Shown here: positions 54,024-64,000 of the stretch, piece by piece
How positions within the stretch are numbered: position 1 is the stretch's first letter
Layout: every line of letters starts with the position of its first letter
NCBI GenBank assembly: GCA_024449915.1
Contig: JAMZAV010001276.1
Coordinates: 310,001 to 374,000, forward strand
Direction of reading: 5' to 3'
DNA: 64,000 nucleotides
DNA from: Sweltsa coloradensis
Lineage: Eukaryota; Arthropoda; Insecta; Plecoptera; Chloroperlidae
The notes under the pieces: generated by a model
Database searches by the model: none
What the model was told of the DNA's origin: nothing
Seen by the model: only the letters and a program-made list of their open reading frames with translations
Made by a program: the position numbers and the translations under genes

Positions 54024-54859
54024 CAGTAAATCTCTCTTATCCGAGTTGGATGAGACCGGGGAAACCTCGGATTTGCGAAAAACTCGGATGGCGGGGATCA
54101 ATTTTTTTATTTGCTCTCGTAGCATAGCCTGATGTGTAAAATGATATATGACACATGTAATGGATAAGGAACATAAATACACACGATACACTTCATACAG
54201 GGTATACAAAATGATTTAATTACTTGTAATTCAAGCTCACGAAACACACGTACACAATTAGGCCTACATGTCGTAATAAAACGTATGTCTAGGCCTAGGC
54301 CTGGGGCCTAAAATCGACGCAGTAGGCCTAGGCCTACAATGCAAACATAGGCCTAGGCCCTAGGCCTAGCTCCCCTTTCCCTCATGTGGGAAAACCTCTC
54401 ACTACTATGCCCGCCCCCTGAAGCTCACGACGAAAGATAAGTCGGGGAAAAGAAATAATATAAGCCCAGGAATAACGATTCAATCCCTCGTGATTACGAA
54501 TTTCGTGAATCGGTTGAAACATGATTGCATCTAGTTCCACAACGACCATCTTTGAACAGCTGGGGTGTGAGAGGGCCCTGGATCGAAATGCGCACGCGCA
54601 GGCGCGCGCGCACACTGACCTCTATATGCTCAGTGGTGGCACTGACGCTTACCGGCGATGCGCCCGACGAAACACTGACCACTGAACTCTATATGCTCAG
54701 TAAAAACTGATGCACACTGCTCGAAAGTCGAGATATATCGCCGATCTATCTTCTTTGCACTCACTCGTAAGGCATGCCTACAAATGTATGCGAGTACTTT
54801 AAAAAAGTCGGCGCGGCGTCTGTAATTATTTTTATGTTTTATTTACGTATTTAAAACTT

Positions 54860-54895
<36 letters not shown>

Positions 54896-54955
54896 GCGGC
54901 TTGGTTAACACGGAACATCGGATAAGGGGGAGATGGGTAAGAGAGTTTCTTACTG
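54024..54955. mobile_element. Tigger/pogo-like element with TA flanks
   Basis: Left end CAGTAAATCTCTCTTATCCG and right end (complement) CAGTAAGAAACTCTCTTACC are similar inverted termini of the kind seen in Tigger/pogo elements; TA lies at or next to both ends. CTCGGAT-type motifs recur subterminally. It contains a T33 run at 54,862-54,894 and the densest TAGGCCTA cluster of the window. No transposase frame. Confidence 0.6.
54255..54370. repeat. Cluster of AGGCCTA motifs
   Basis: At least seven AGGCCTA or GGCCTAGG words occur in about 115 bp, including TAGGCCTAGGCCTA overlaps. Confidence 0.7.
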
Positions 54956-55257
54956 TATGTGTAATTGCAAGTGTTGCCCTGTCTGCTGCGAAAAAATAGA
55001 AAGAGAACGCGTCACCACGCAGCAGAGAGAGATGAGAGTACTCGCGCCTGCGCACAAAGGTATAGGCGCTTTGGGTTGAAATGCCATGGTCTGCATTAGT
55101 GATGACATCGGGTAGTAAATATTGGAGCCCGACTCCGGACCCTTTGGGAACGGGTAGGAGTCGACTCCCCAGATCCGCAATAAAAGAAAAAAAAAAAATG
55201 GAATTTTTTTATGCAAAAGTTATTTTTAGCTCACTACTTTCGGAAAATAAACAATAA

Positions 55258-55305
55258 ATAAATTGTATGAGTCTACCCACTCAGTTATATAACTGATTTT
55301 CAGTG
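55258..55305 (-). repeat. SINE-G tail fragment
   Basis: TGAGTCTACCCACTCAG, TTATATAACTGATTTTCAGT and GGGG match the SINE-G tail in reverse; the rest is missing and a poly-C run follows at 55,326. Confidence 0.6.
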
Positions 55306-56460
55306 GGGTTGCACAACGCTGTCCGCCGCCATTCCCCCCCCCCCCCTCCACCCGCTACGTATCACTAGCTTGCTTGTCTCTTGGCCCGGCCAAGACTCTT
55401 GCTGATTTGTTATGTTTAGGTTTTGAGATAAGATAACGACTAACGAGACAACAAGTGCAATTTCATTCAAAATTTATCAAAAAAAAATTTTTTTTTTTTT
55501 ACTTGACTCCTTGAAAATGGAGTTGACTCCAACAGGAGTCGGGTAGGAGTCGGGTACCCGAGTACCCGATGTCATCCCTAGTCTGCATACTAGTCTAGGG
55601 GGGTGAGGGGGGTATGTGTGAGGCAGGCAACATCGAGTTTTGATGACAAGGCCGCGATTGCCACATTCATGCGATCAGCACACTTCCTCCCTTCCCAAAT
55701 TTACTGCACTTGGCTGTTAATTAATACATAATTAAAATCATCACAAAAACACTTGGAAATTAGTAGAGTTCACACGTTTGTAAAACTTTTCTCCAATCAA
55801 ATATATAGGCTACTTTTGAAAGCCGTAGATTTCTTGCTAAAATTAAGGTTTGTCTCATGCTAATTTAATATTGTTTCAATGCCTTTAACACAACGTTTAA
55901 GCATGTACGCAAATTTAATCCGAGTGTTGGCCATAAAATATTGTAGGCCTAATTAATTTATGTTTTAGTTAGGGCTGGGCAAAAAATCAATATTTCGATA
56001 TAATATCGATAAGTGGGTACTAAAGGTAAAGGCATCATTTTATCATAAAATCAGCACTGCAATCACTACCCTTCAGCAAAATGAACGTGTATTACACATA
56101 AACAAATATTTAGGTCATATAAAGTTAACTTACTTGGAATTAGCTAGGCATGTTCGATAATAATATTTTCAACTATCATAGCCAACTCATATGTACGTTA
56201 AAACAGAAATGTTAATTTCAATGCCCAATTAATTATTGTCAAATTATTTGCATATTTTGGGGTTAAAACTTACATAATAAATTGAGAAAAGTTCCCAATT
56301 TTGCTCTATAATTTAGCAGAAAAATGTGATTTTTGCCTTATTTTGCAACTTAATAATAAAACAGTCATATATAGCATAATTTAGTGAAAAAAGACATTCA
56401 GGAAATTTCAGGTTCCCTAGCTATAGGTACTGTATTACTGGCAGCCCTAGGTCGAACTCG
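55306..56460. other. No gene; short homopolymer runs
   Basis: Poly-C at 55,326, poly-T and poly-A near 55,480-55,500, then AT-rich sequence. TAGGGCTGGGCAAAAAATC at 55,973 looks like one end of a hAT-type element, but no matching right end was found. Confidence 0.35.
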
Positions 56461-56463
56461 TAC

Positions 56464-56609
56464 CTGGCCTGGGCTCCTGCAGGTTCGTCGAGGGCCAGAC
56501 CTTGAAGTTGACCTTCGAGCGCAATCGCCTGATCCTCCTGCTTAACCAAGATGGCCGCCTCCTCCAGCTCCGTCAGGTCGAGTCCCAGGTCGTCCTTGTT
56601 GAGGGTGGA
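56464..56609 (-). CDS. Coding exon 2 of an unidentified conserved-looking gene
   Basis: A minus-strand exon of 146 nt follows acceptor CGTGCTTTCAG and ends at GCCAG|GTACGAG. It begins in phase 0 and ends with two bases of a split codon. It encodes about 48 residues that start STLNKDDLGLDLTELEEAAI and continue LVKQEDQAIALEGQLQG, an acidic and helix-prone sequence ending LDEPAGAQA. It is clearly GC-richer than its surroundings, with strong third-position C/G preference (CTG, CTC, GAC, GAG), unlike the repeat-derived frames elsewhere. The upstream exon at 59,646-59,806 ends in phase 0, so the two can be joined. I do not recognise the protein; the partner exons on either side are not in this window or not visible. 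Confidence 0.7.
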
Positions 56610-56738
56610 CTGAAAGCACGGGCGGGGTGAGAGTGGGAGTGAGACGCGTCTTAGAAAACCATCAATTATTATAAGTAAATAGTAAGGGTAATCTTTTACC
56701 GACACTCACTTGGCAAATCTCTGATTAGGCACCTTTAA

Positions 56739-57239
56739 CAGAGTGTCTACAAATTTTCCATTACAAAATCCCCTGACTTTTCCATGTTTTCCAGATGGAA
56801 GATTATATTTTTCCAGGCTGCAACTTTGGTTTTCCCGCACATTTTAATGGGGGAAAAATTGTTTAGCCTATACGGTTGTTTTTGTTGGCGCCATAAAGGT
56901 GCTGTGCTAACATGTTGCTGCATGGTGGAAACGAGTTTTCTAGCAGCACTTCCGTGACGTCACAGCCAAGATGGCAGCGCCCACAAATCTCTACAAAAAA
57001 CTACCGTATATATTCAATGTCGATTTTGTCAGGAATTTTAAACACCACACAAGGCAAAATAATATAAGAATTGATTTTTTAAAGTGAGAATTTCTATTTT
57101 CAGAAACCAAAAAGGGTTTGAAATTACTAAAATATTATTTTTTAACATTTCTAGTAAAATTACAGAAAAAAACCTTTCTTTTCCCGATTTAATTAAATTC
57201 CCTGACTTTTCCAGGTTTTACAGTCTTGTAGACACCCTG
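56739..57239. mobile_element. MITE CAGGGTGTCTACAA in the intron
   Basis: Ends CAGAGTGTCTACAAATTTTC and CAGTCTTGTAGACACCCTG. The immediate flanks ACCTTTAAC and GTTAAAGGT are also inverse to each other, so the terminal repeat may be longer in this copy. The interior contains CTTCCGTGACGTCACAG, also present at 12,951. Confidence 0.6.
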
Positions 57240-57404
57240 GTTAAAGGTCACACTAGGCCTTGCACTAAAAAACACAAAGCTAGCCCAAGTAAATTTTGTC
57301 CAAGTGTGGACGTTCTTGTCCTATTTATGTCACTAGAAAAAACTGTCCTACTTAATTTCTATGCCAGAAATAAGCCTGCGATAATTTTTATGCAGTGAGA
57401 CTAC

Positions 57405-57863
57405 TGTAGTGCGCCACTGGCCTGAGTGGCCGTGAAGGCCACCCCCCCCCTTCCATGGTGTTACAGGGGGGGGGAAAGTGGGTAAGGAGGGCTGGTGTCG
57501 GGGGCGTAGTGGAAGACGGGGCAGTCAAGACCAGCCATTAGGCATTGACGGACAAGTGAGTTGTGCCTTAGTAAGGGATCGAGTGCCAGTAGGCCTCTTT
57601 CCAAAGTTGTGTTTGTCTGTTCAAACCCACGGTAGTGGCAAACCTGTGTTCTCGTTTCTTAAGTGTTGTATTATATTTTGTTGTGTTCGTATGTGTTTCT
57701 TTCAAATAAATTAGAGTCGTACATTGGATAATATTAATTTAGTGTTTTAATTCCGACTGTGTCCTAGCGTCTTTCCCGTCCCTGTGCGGTGTTTGACACT
57801 TCACACTTTTCACTTTATGTCACTTTATGGTGCACTTCTTATCGCATTCCTATAAGGACTACA
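57405..57863 (+). mobile_element. Candidate solo LTR
   Basis: The ends TGTAGT and ACTACA form a 6-bp inverted pair as in many Ty3/gypsy LTRs, over 459 bp. Inside are TATTATATTTTG, a polyadenylation-like AATAAA (near 57,706) and GT-rich sequence after it. No 5-bp target duplication is visible and no internal retrotransposon is attached, so this stays tentative. Confidence 0.3.
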
Positions 57864-58116
57864 TTCTTATACCTACAGCGCACACAAAACACAAAAATAT
57901 AATCTTTGTGCAAACAGCTTATTTTTTTCTTATAAGCTAGAAAGGGGAAAACCAAAACTAAAAGATGAGTAGGCCTAGACCAAGGTGAATTCTTTTAGTG
58001 TGTGTCTTAAAGTCAAAACTTTAAAGAAGGCCTACATTAAATTGAGTTTTCACCAATGTAAATTGTATTATTGCTGTGAGTCCCACTGTTGAAAATTTGT
58101 CAATACATAGTACTAG

Positions 58117-58426
58117 TAGGGTTGGGACATGACATCGATTATTCAATTCGACATCGATGTCGAAGCAAAATTGACTTTTATTCAACCTCGATTTGCCATC
58201 AAATTTTTTTTTAAGAAATTAAATTTTAAACCATGTAAAATCCCATATATTTTACTTTTGCCATCATTACATTACGTACCTATTTTTTAAATTAAAAAAA
58301 GGGGTATTTTTTATCTATTTTTTTTCCCATTAAAAAAAAATGGTTTTTGAAAGAATTTTGATGAATTTTTTTCATGTGACTAGTTTGACATTGATTATAA
58401 ATTTTAAAAATCAAATCCCAACTCTA
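58117..58426. mobile_element. hAT-like MITE, TIR TAGGGTTGGGA
   Basis: Ends TAGGGTTGGGACATGACATC and AATCCCAACTCTA are inverted repeats. ATACATAG lies directly right of the element (58,427-58,434) and again on the left at 58,103-58,110, six bases from the end (TACTAG between). This fits an 8-bp duplication with a small later change. Confidence 0.6.
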
Positions 58427-58565
58427 ATACATAGTGTGTTTAACATACTTACCTACTTATTAAACTATTAATGCCTTCTGGTCAAAAATGGGTGTGGCCA
58501 TTACTCTAGGGCAGCCTACAATCTAGTTGATAAAGTGCTCAACCAACTAAACTATTCACACGAAG

Positions 58566-59195
58566 TTAAGGCTATTCCACCGCGTTTTTCTATTTTCCAA
58601 AATATGCTACTAAGTCAAAATATAGAGAATGGCTTTGAAACATGGCTATTTTAGAAAATCAAAAATTTTTTTTTCCAAATTTTCTGATCCGGTAAAACGG
58701 CCAATATAGCCACCTCAAAATAATTTCAAATTTCAATTCGCCAGGGCACCATTCAACGTAGGGTGTTGTGCTTTGTGACATTAATTTTAAAACTGTTTTT
58801 CTTTTGGACTGACTGAGAGAAAACAGATTTATTTTAACAATTGTCTTCCTGCAAATTTTTTCGTTTGGCAGTACAAATCGGTAAAAAATACCGCCAAACG
58901 AAAAAATTCGCTGGAAAGACAATTGTTAAATAAATCTGTTTTCTCTCAGTAAAGTCCATAGAAAAACAGTTAAAAATTAATGTCACAAAACACAACACCG
59001 TACGTTGAAGGGTGTGCCCTGCGAATTGAAGTTTGAAATTATTTTGAGGTGGCTATATTGGCCGTGAAACCGGATCAGAAAAATTTGGAAAAAATATTTT
59101 GTTTTTCTAAAATACCCATGTTTCAAAGCCATTCACTATATTTCAACTTAGTAGCATATTTTGGAAAATAGAAAAACGCGGTGGAATAGCCTTAA
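58566..59195. mobile_element. 630-bp palindromic foldback element
   Basis: The left arm TTAAGGCTATTCCACCGCGT runs as an almost perfect inverse into the right arm, which ends ACGCGGTGGAATAGCCTTAA. The centre is near 58,880 (TTTTTTCGTTTGGC..GCCAAACGAAAAAA). A single diverged arm exists at 15,402-15,578. It lies in the intron between the two coding exons. Confidence 0.85.
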
Positions 59196-59253
59196 ATTGT
59201 AAAATGTCGTGCTACTTAGCCTATTCAAACTGTGGTTCAAGGTTTCCTAGTAA

Positions 59254-59618
59254 TTTAAGAGGATGGGATAGTCGCGAAATTAAAACCACGCAAAATTACA
59301 GTTTTTTCGTGATATCTCGAGAACGATGCAACATATCTAAAAACTGATTCTAGACCGCTATGTGGTTTTGTTAGAACTATAGCCTGTACGAAAAAATATT
59401 GTATTGTGATGGTAATTTTGAATTAATTAAATGCATCTTAAATACAAACCGTACCGATTATTATATTTGAAATTTTTTTCTTGCATCATATTGTTCTAAC
59501 AAAATCACATAGCGGTCTAGAATCAGTTTTTAGATATTTTGCATCGTTCTCGACATATATCACGAAAGAACTGTAATTTTGGGTGGTTTTAATTTCGCGA
59601 CTATCCCACCCTCTTAAA
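59254..59618. mobile_element. 365-bp palindromic foldback element
   Basis: TTTAAGAGGATGGGATAGTC at the left mirrors GACTATCCCACCCTCTTAAA at the right. Further inside, TTCTAGACCGCTATGTGGTT mirrors AA.CACATAGCGGTCTAGAA. It is separate from the 630-bp palindrome, 58 bp away, and ends 27 bp from the coding exon at 59,646. Confidence 0.8.
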
Positions 59619-59645
59619 ACAAACTAAATCTCGTCCCGACTCTAC

Positions 59646-59806
59646 CTTGGAGATGGCCGACGCCATGGACGATAGCTTGGACGCCGAACACTGTTGCACC
59701 CAGATGCAGTAGTCGTCGATGTAGATGCGGTTGAGAAGATATCGGAAATCCCCCGTGTTGAAAAGCTTGTTGACTTCCAGCAAGCAGCGCAGCGCTTCTT
59801 TCTTAC
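59646..59806 (-). CDS. Coding exon 1 of an unidentified conserved-looking gene
   Basis: A minus-strand exon of 161 nt. Acceptor CACTGTCCAG is followed by GTAAGAAAG and the donor is TCCAAG|GTAGAG. It begins with two bases completing a split codon and ends in phase 0, compatible with the next exon at 56,464-56,609. The roughly 53 residues include KKEALRCLLEVNKLFNTG, DFRYLLNRIYIDDYCIW and CSASKLSSMASAISK, a regular helical-looking sequence with strong C/G third positions. The start of the exon (GTAAGAAAG) itself resembles a donor. I cannot name the family. The remaining exons must lie beyond 59.8 kb or below 56.4 kb and were not found. Confidence 0.7.
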
Positions 59807-59809
59807 CTG

Positions 59810-61310
59810 GACAGTGTGAACATAATATTATAGTCAATGATATTAACATCTATAGTAGGCTAGATCCTCAGCCCTTGGTCCACTTCCGTGACAGTATGAA
59901 GCCAGCTTGAAAAGATCAGTTGCATGTTTAAGTAGATGGGAACAATTTGTAGCCTAAATATTTTTCAAGATGGCTGTCAGGTGACAAGTGAGCATATTAG
60001 CCATTAACACCAAATGATTACTAAATTCCCTTATGCAATAACTTCTTATTTTTTGGGGTTTTGTGCATTCCCATGCTGCACAAGCTAACCATATACTAAT
60101 ATAATCCAGAAATATACTTAATTCCTTTAATCGCATCTAAAACTAATGTAAAAGCAGGGCTGCCACTGACATTTAAAAAAAATCCTGTTGGAGGACGTTA
60201 AAAATCCACAAAATCCGTGAAAAGTCTAAAAACGTTAATTTTCATTGATCAAACTATGAAAATGGCCAAAATGTTATGTTTATATTTGTTACCATCAAAA
60301 CCCTAAAAGTTCCCAAAGGGGCCTAGGCCTTTTGCACAGACGAGAATAATGAGCCAGAAACGCCCGTGGTTGCTTTAATTAAGATTGCAAAAGATGTTAA
60401 ATGTTACTTATTTACAGAAAATCTATTTTAAATCTGACCGGGTTAAAAAATTCTTAGACCTAGGCCTAGCCGCCTAGGCCCTAGGAATTTTGCATCAAAT
60501 TTTGACCTAGGCCCATGTGTTGTGTTTTATTAATAACATTGCAGTCTTGCAGAACTTGTTAGTAACATTTTAATCATATACTAATTCTATTTTTCACTTT
60601 TATGATCACATAATCCAAACTTTATAAACAAAAACAAAAGAAAACAATTTTGTAGGCTCCAATCTCCATTGTTTGTTCTTGGCTCCGCCCCAAAGCAACT
60701 GTTCTGGCAAAAACAGTTCCTACAATGTCTATTGGAATGGAGCCTGTAAGAGTGTAGGGCCTATTTATGCAGAAATATGCTTGGGGTGTAGGCTATTGGT
60801 AGGTTTTTTAAATTTAAAAAAGTAGGGTGCAACCATTAATTTTGCCAGGGATTTACAACATAGGTAAAGCCTAGGCCTACTGTTTAAAATTTTAGTGGTC
60901 AAAATAGGGATGCGGCCGTACCCAATGGCGGCCTATAATCAAGTAAGTATGGTATTTTATTCTTGTGATATTTGAGGTGAAAATAGACGGGTCTTTTTTT
61001 GAAAAAAACTTGTTTTAGTATAATTTTTGTACAAAAGCTACAATAAACAGGAAAGGTACACTATAAGTACAGGACGTACTAAACTCTCTAGCCGAGTGCT
61101 GGCATAGAGGTTTGCCGAAGAGAATGTATGAAAGGATTAAAGAAGGAAGAAAAATTATATTGTAATACTACTAGTCTAACACCCATTTTTGCTAATACTT
61201 TCATAAATATCAAGCTACAACTACTTATAGTAGTTTCCCTTAGCTACTTGTTAAGCGACTTTCATTATGTTTTTTGTAGCTCACTCCTTGTACACTGTAG
61301 CGCTCGCTAT
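59810..61310. other. No exon or element recognised
   Basis: AT-rich with GGCCTAGG motifs at 60,325-60,515. Frames of about 60 residues are not supported. This is presumably upstream intron of the coding-exon gene. Confidence 0.35.
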
Positions 61311-61312
61311 CT

Positions 61313-61575
61313 CACCTGCACATAGCACCGCTCTATCTCCTTGCACATAGCACCGCTCAAATCTCACCTGCACATAGCACCGCTCTATCTCCCTGCACAT
61401 AGCACCACTATCTCACCTGCACATAGCACCACTCTATCTCACCTGCACATAGCACCAAACTATCTCACCTGCACTTTAGCATCACACTATCTCACCTGCA
61501 CATAGCACTGCGCTATTCTCACCTGCACATAGCACCACACTATCTCACCTGCACGTAGCACCCGCCTGCACATCC
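61313..61575 (+). repeat. Minisatellite, CTCACCTGCACATAGCACC unit
   Basis: About nine or ten variant copies of a 25-30 bp unit built on CACCTGCACATAGCACC and (CT)CTATCT, varying in length and base sequence. Confidence 0.85.
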
Positions 61576-62433
61576 CCTAGACAAGCTAGAGCAAGATCCC
61601 AGTTGCGATACAGGGGGTAGATAAGAACACGTCTCACACAGGACAACACCACGTTGTCTATACAACTAAACACCTAGATGGGGACGAAAGTGTGTTTTAG
61701 TGTTCAGGGCCTCTTATCACATATAAATTTGCAAGAAAAAATAAATAAATAATAAATACTGTATGAATGTAGGCCTCGGGTATATTTTTAATATGTCATA
61801 AAAATGTGTGGTGCAGCCATTATGTGGCCCTTTCCCTTTATCAATAGTGTTTATAACAGCTTAAAATTTGAGTTTTTTTAAAATAAGGGTGTGGCCATTA
61901 CTACTCAAAGGTGGTTTTATAATTATTTTTAATCAAGTAAATACGGTATGTGCATTTATTTACGAAACATTTTTTGATTTCTAAATAAAATACGTAATGT
62001 TGTTTAAAAAATAAAACACATTCAATATTTAACCTTTTCAATGCTGGGTTTTGAACGGAGCACCCAACACCCCAGTGCTGGGTTATTTTGAGCAAAAAGT
62101 CAATTTCTCTCACTTTTATTTGATAGTAATATTTAACTTATCAAAACGTTTCCACATCCTTGAAATGAAGTAGATTTCATTACACTATACACCTTGAGTA
62201 GATTGTCTTGCTTTTATACTGTCAAGACTATTATTTACATGTGACAATTGCCCTAGCATTGGCCTATGTAAGTGTGAGCTGGTTTTCGTCACCTAGGCCT
62301 ACTGGCAACGTCTTCTACTTCTCTATTATTTTAACCTCAAAGTCTAAGATCGCTAAACAAGTCCGATATTGGATCATAAACCTTTCATTACAACCCATTT
62401 TGCATAATAACTGTGTCATTTTATCATCCTAAC
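61576..62433. other. No recognised gene
   Basis: AT-rich spacer. A frame of 70-74 residues on each strand is unsupported. AACCTTTTCAATGCTGGGTT near 62,031 and CAGCACTGGGG near 63,534 are distant weak inverse repeats. Confidence 0.3.
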
Positions 62434-63291
62434 TAGGGTTGCCGTCGATAATCGAAATATCGATCGATTATCGATATCAGTAATATGATATGATAATCGA
62501 TTCAAGTACTTTAATATGATATGTTTATGATTATCGATTTAAATAGTGACATCGATGTTTTCCGCGGTTTACCATGCTTAAAAATGCCGCGCGGGTCGTA
62601 CCCAACGCGCCGATTGGTTGTCGGAGTACCCAATCGCTGCTCAAGTAATAATGCCACGCCCACCGCTGCCAGTGCGCATGCGCTCGCAGCGCGATACAAG
62701 GCGATACGAAAACATCGCCCGGGCCCGATTGCGATTTGCGATGTATTCAGTACGGCTCGACGTGTTGTGGCGTGAATTTCCCTCTAGCTCATCTGCCCAA
62801 TTATATTGAATTCGTGATTTTTTCCCTTCCGTCCCAAACCCAAAGAAGATATTTGCCATTATTTTCTGACGCTGCCTAACAAGATGAGTCAAGTGTGGCA
62901 GTTTTTTATTATTCAAAGAACGACGACGAGGAGGTTGGGAGGAGATAAGGCTGTGAGCTCGATGTCGATGAGATCTCGCCACTATCTCTCGCTCGCTAAT
63001 GCCTTTACTGTTGGAACACGTAAACAGTGACACCCATGCAAGCAAGACTTTTAAAAATATAGGCTGTGTAATTGAAATTCAGCCCTCAATTTTTTTTTTA
63101 AACATTCTAATCCTTAATGATCTCTTGTATTAGTTTTAAACAATTTTTGCGTTTTTTTCTGCTTCCTAGGCTCAATTTGGAATTTGATATGTTTAATCGA
63201 TTTGGGTCTATGATATCGTATATTTCGATATGATAATCGATTCGATCCCTCCGATTATCGATCACGATTTTCACATCGAACGGCAACCCTA
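62434..63291. mobile_element. hAT element, 858 bp, perfect 8-bp TSD
   Basis: Ends TAGGGTTGCCG and CGGCAACCCTA are inverted, with ATCGATAAT-type palindromes next to each. ATCCTAAC flanks both sides (62,426-62,433 and 63,292-63,299). The interior is less AT-rich and has frames of 84 (plus) and 134 (minus) residues, neither of which shows a BED finger or DDE/RW motif that I can see. Probably non-autonomous. Confidence 0.85.
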
Positions 63292-63631
63292 ATCCTAACC
63301 TTTTCCAGACGCCATTATTATCTTTACTTGATGTTCAGTTCTGTCAATTTGCACTACTAAAAATAACTGACAGAGCCATCTGTGGTCAAACTACCAAACT
63401 AGAAGATGGTTGAACAGCTTGCACATAGAGTGCAGCACAGTTGAAAAATAGACTTTTTACAATCGATTATACCTATCAGAAGCAACAAGCGCGCGCGTTT
63501 CGAAACAACCTCAGCTCGAGTATACTCGACGGCAGCACTGGGGAAACAAGATGGCGGCATCGAGTATACTCGACGGCCGCACAGAAAAGGTTAAAAAAAA
63601 ACACAACTCATTAACCCGGAACGTATATTAT

Positions 63632-63940
63632 AAAACCACTTAGGCCCTAACTGAACTAAAACCTGGGTTACTTACTTTTAATCGCGATATTTCGGAGAAC
63701 TCCGTCTCCTTCCTCAAGCATCCATGCCCGACTGACGTATTTCGGAGAACTCCGTCTCCTTCCTCAAGCATCCATGCCCGACTGACTTATTTCGGAGAAC
63801 TCCCGTCTCCTTCCTCAAGCATCCATGCCCGACTGACGAGACGGGCATGGATGCTTGAGGAAGGAGACGGAGTTCTCCGAAATATCGCGATTAAAGGTAA
63901 GTAACCCACGTTTTAGTTCAGTTAAGTGGTTTTACGACAT
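63632..63940. repeat. Foldback with three direct and one inverse 50-mer
   Basis: A unit starting ATTTCGGAGAACTCCGTCTC occurs at about 63,688, 63,738 and 63,788, and once inverted at 63,837-63,890. The outer sequence (AACTGAACTAAAACCTGGGT and its inverse ACCCACGTTTTAGTTCAGTT) completes the arms. The inverse unit reads GGAGACGGAGTTCTCCGAAA, a stable small hairpin followed by GAAA. Confidence 0.75.
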
Positions 63941-64000
63941 TCAATATTGTAATTCAAACATCGAAGCAAATTTATCGCTTCCTATCAGCTGTACCTGTAG

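Noticed and set aside
61313..61575. CRISPR array
   Set aside because: The units have no constant repeat and spacer pattern; this is an ordinary minisatellite in animal DNA.
62641..63045. 134-residue open frame as hAT transposase
   Set aside because: No BED finger, DDE or RW motif visible; the element is too short to be autonomous.

Overview
The window is repeat-rich, AT-rich genomic DNA from an animal, probably a marine invertebrate; I cannot name the species. The reasons are several families of tRNA-headed SINEs, many non-autonomous hAT-type DNA transposons with 8-bp target duplications, foldback elements, the 3' end of a LINE, GT..AG splice signals, and the lack of any long open reading frame or operon-like packing. 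Almost nothing in it is ordinary single-copy coding sequence.

Region 1 (about 0.4-29.3 kb) holds a large imperfect tandem duplication: copy A (about 6.06-12.5 kb), copy B (about 16.06-24.0 kb) and copy C (about 25.37-29.3 kb), with a partial outlier at 0.45-2.7 kb. Each copy carries, in the same order on the minus strand, a series of short exon-like cassettes with good splice acceptors (mostly TTTCAG or TTCCAG) and donors (GTATGT, GTACGT, GTGAGT, GTAAGC). One cassette type has been amplified into an array of four exactly 171-nt cassettes with a period near 270 bp. Splice signals are well kept between copies, but cassette lengths and reading frames often are not. This suggests a processed non-coding or partly decayed transcript with repeated alternative exons. 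It matches no family I know.

Region 2 (about 29.3-56 kb) is mostly SINEs, hAT-like elements, foldbacks, a LINE tail, and long gene-poor stretches with a striking excess of the palindrome TAGGCCTA. Between 35.1 and 38.5 kb there is a second minus-strand pair of paralogous exon-like blocks and one cysteine-rich candidate coding exon.

Region 3 (about 56-60 kb) contains the best protein-coding evidence: two GC-richer minus-strand exons (59,646-59,806 and 56,464-56,609). Their splice phases are compatible and together they encode about 102 residues of a protein I do not recognise. The roughly 3-kb intron between them is filled with a MITE, a candidate solo LTR, an hAT-like element and two long palindromes. 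The last 4 kb hold a 28-bp-type minisatellite, an hAT element with intact target duplication and a foldback made of a repeated 50-mer.

All positions were read by eye. Identities between copies are visual impressions and were not computed.
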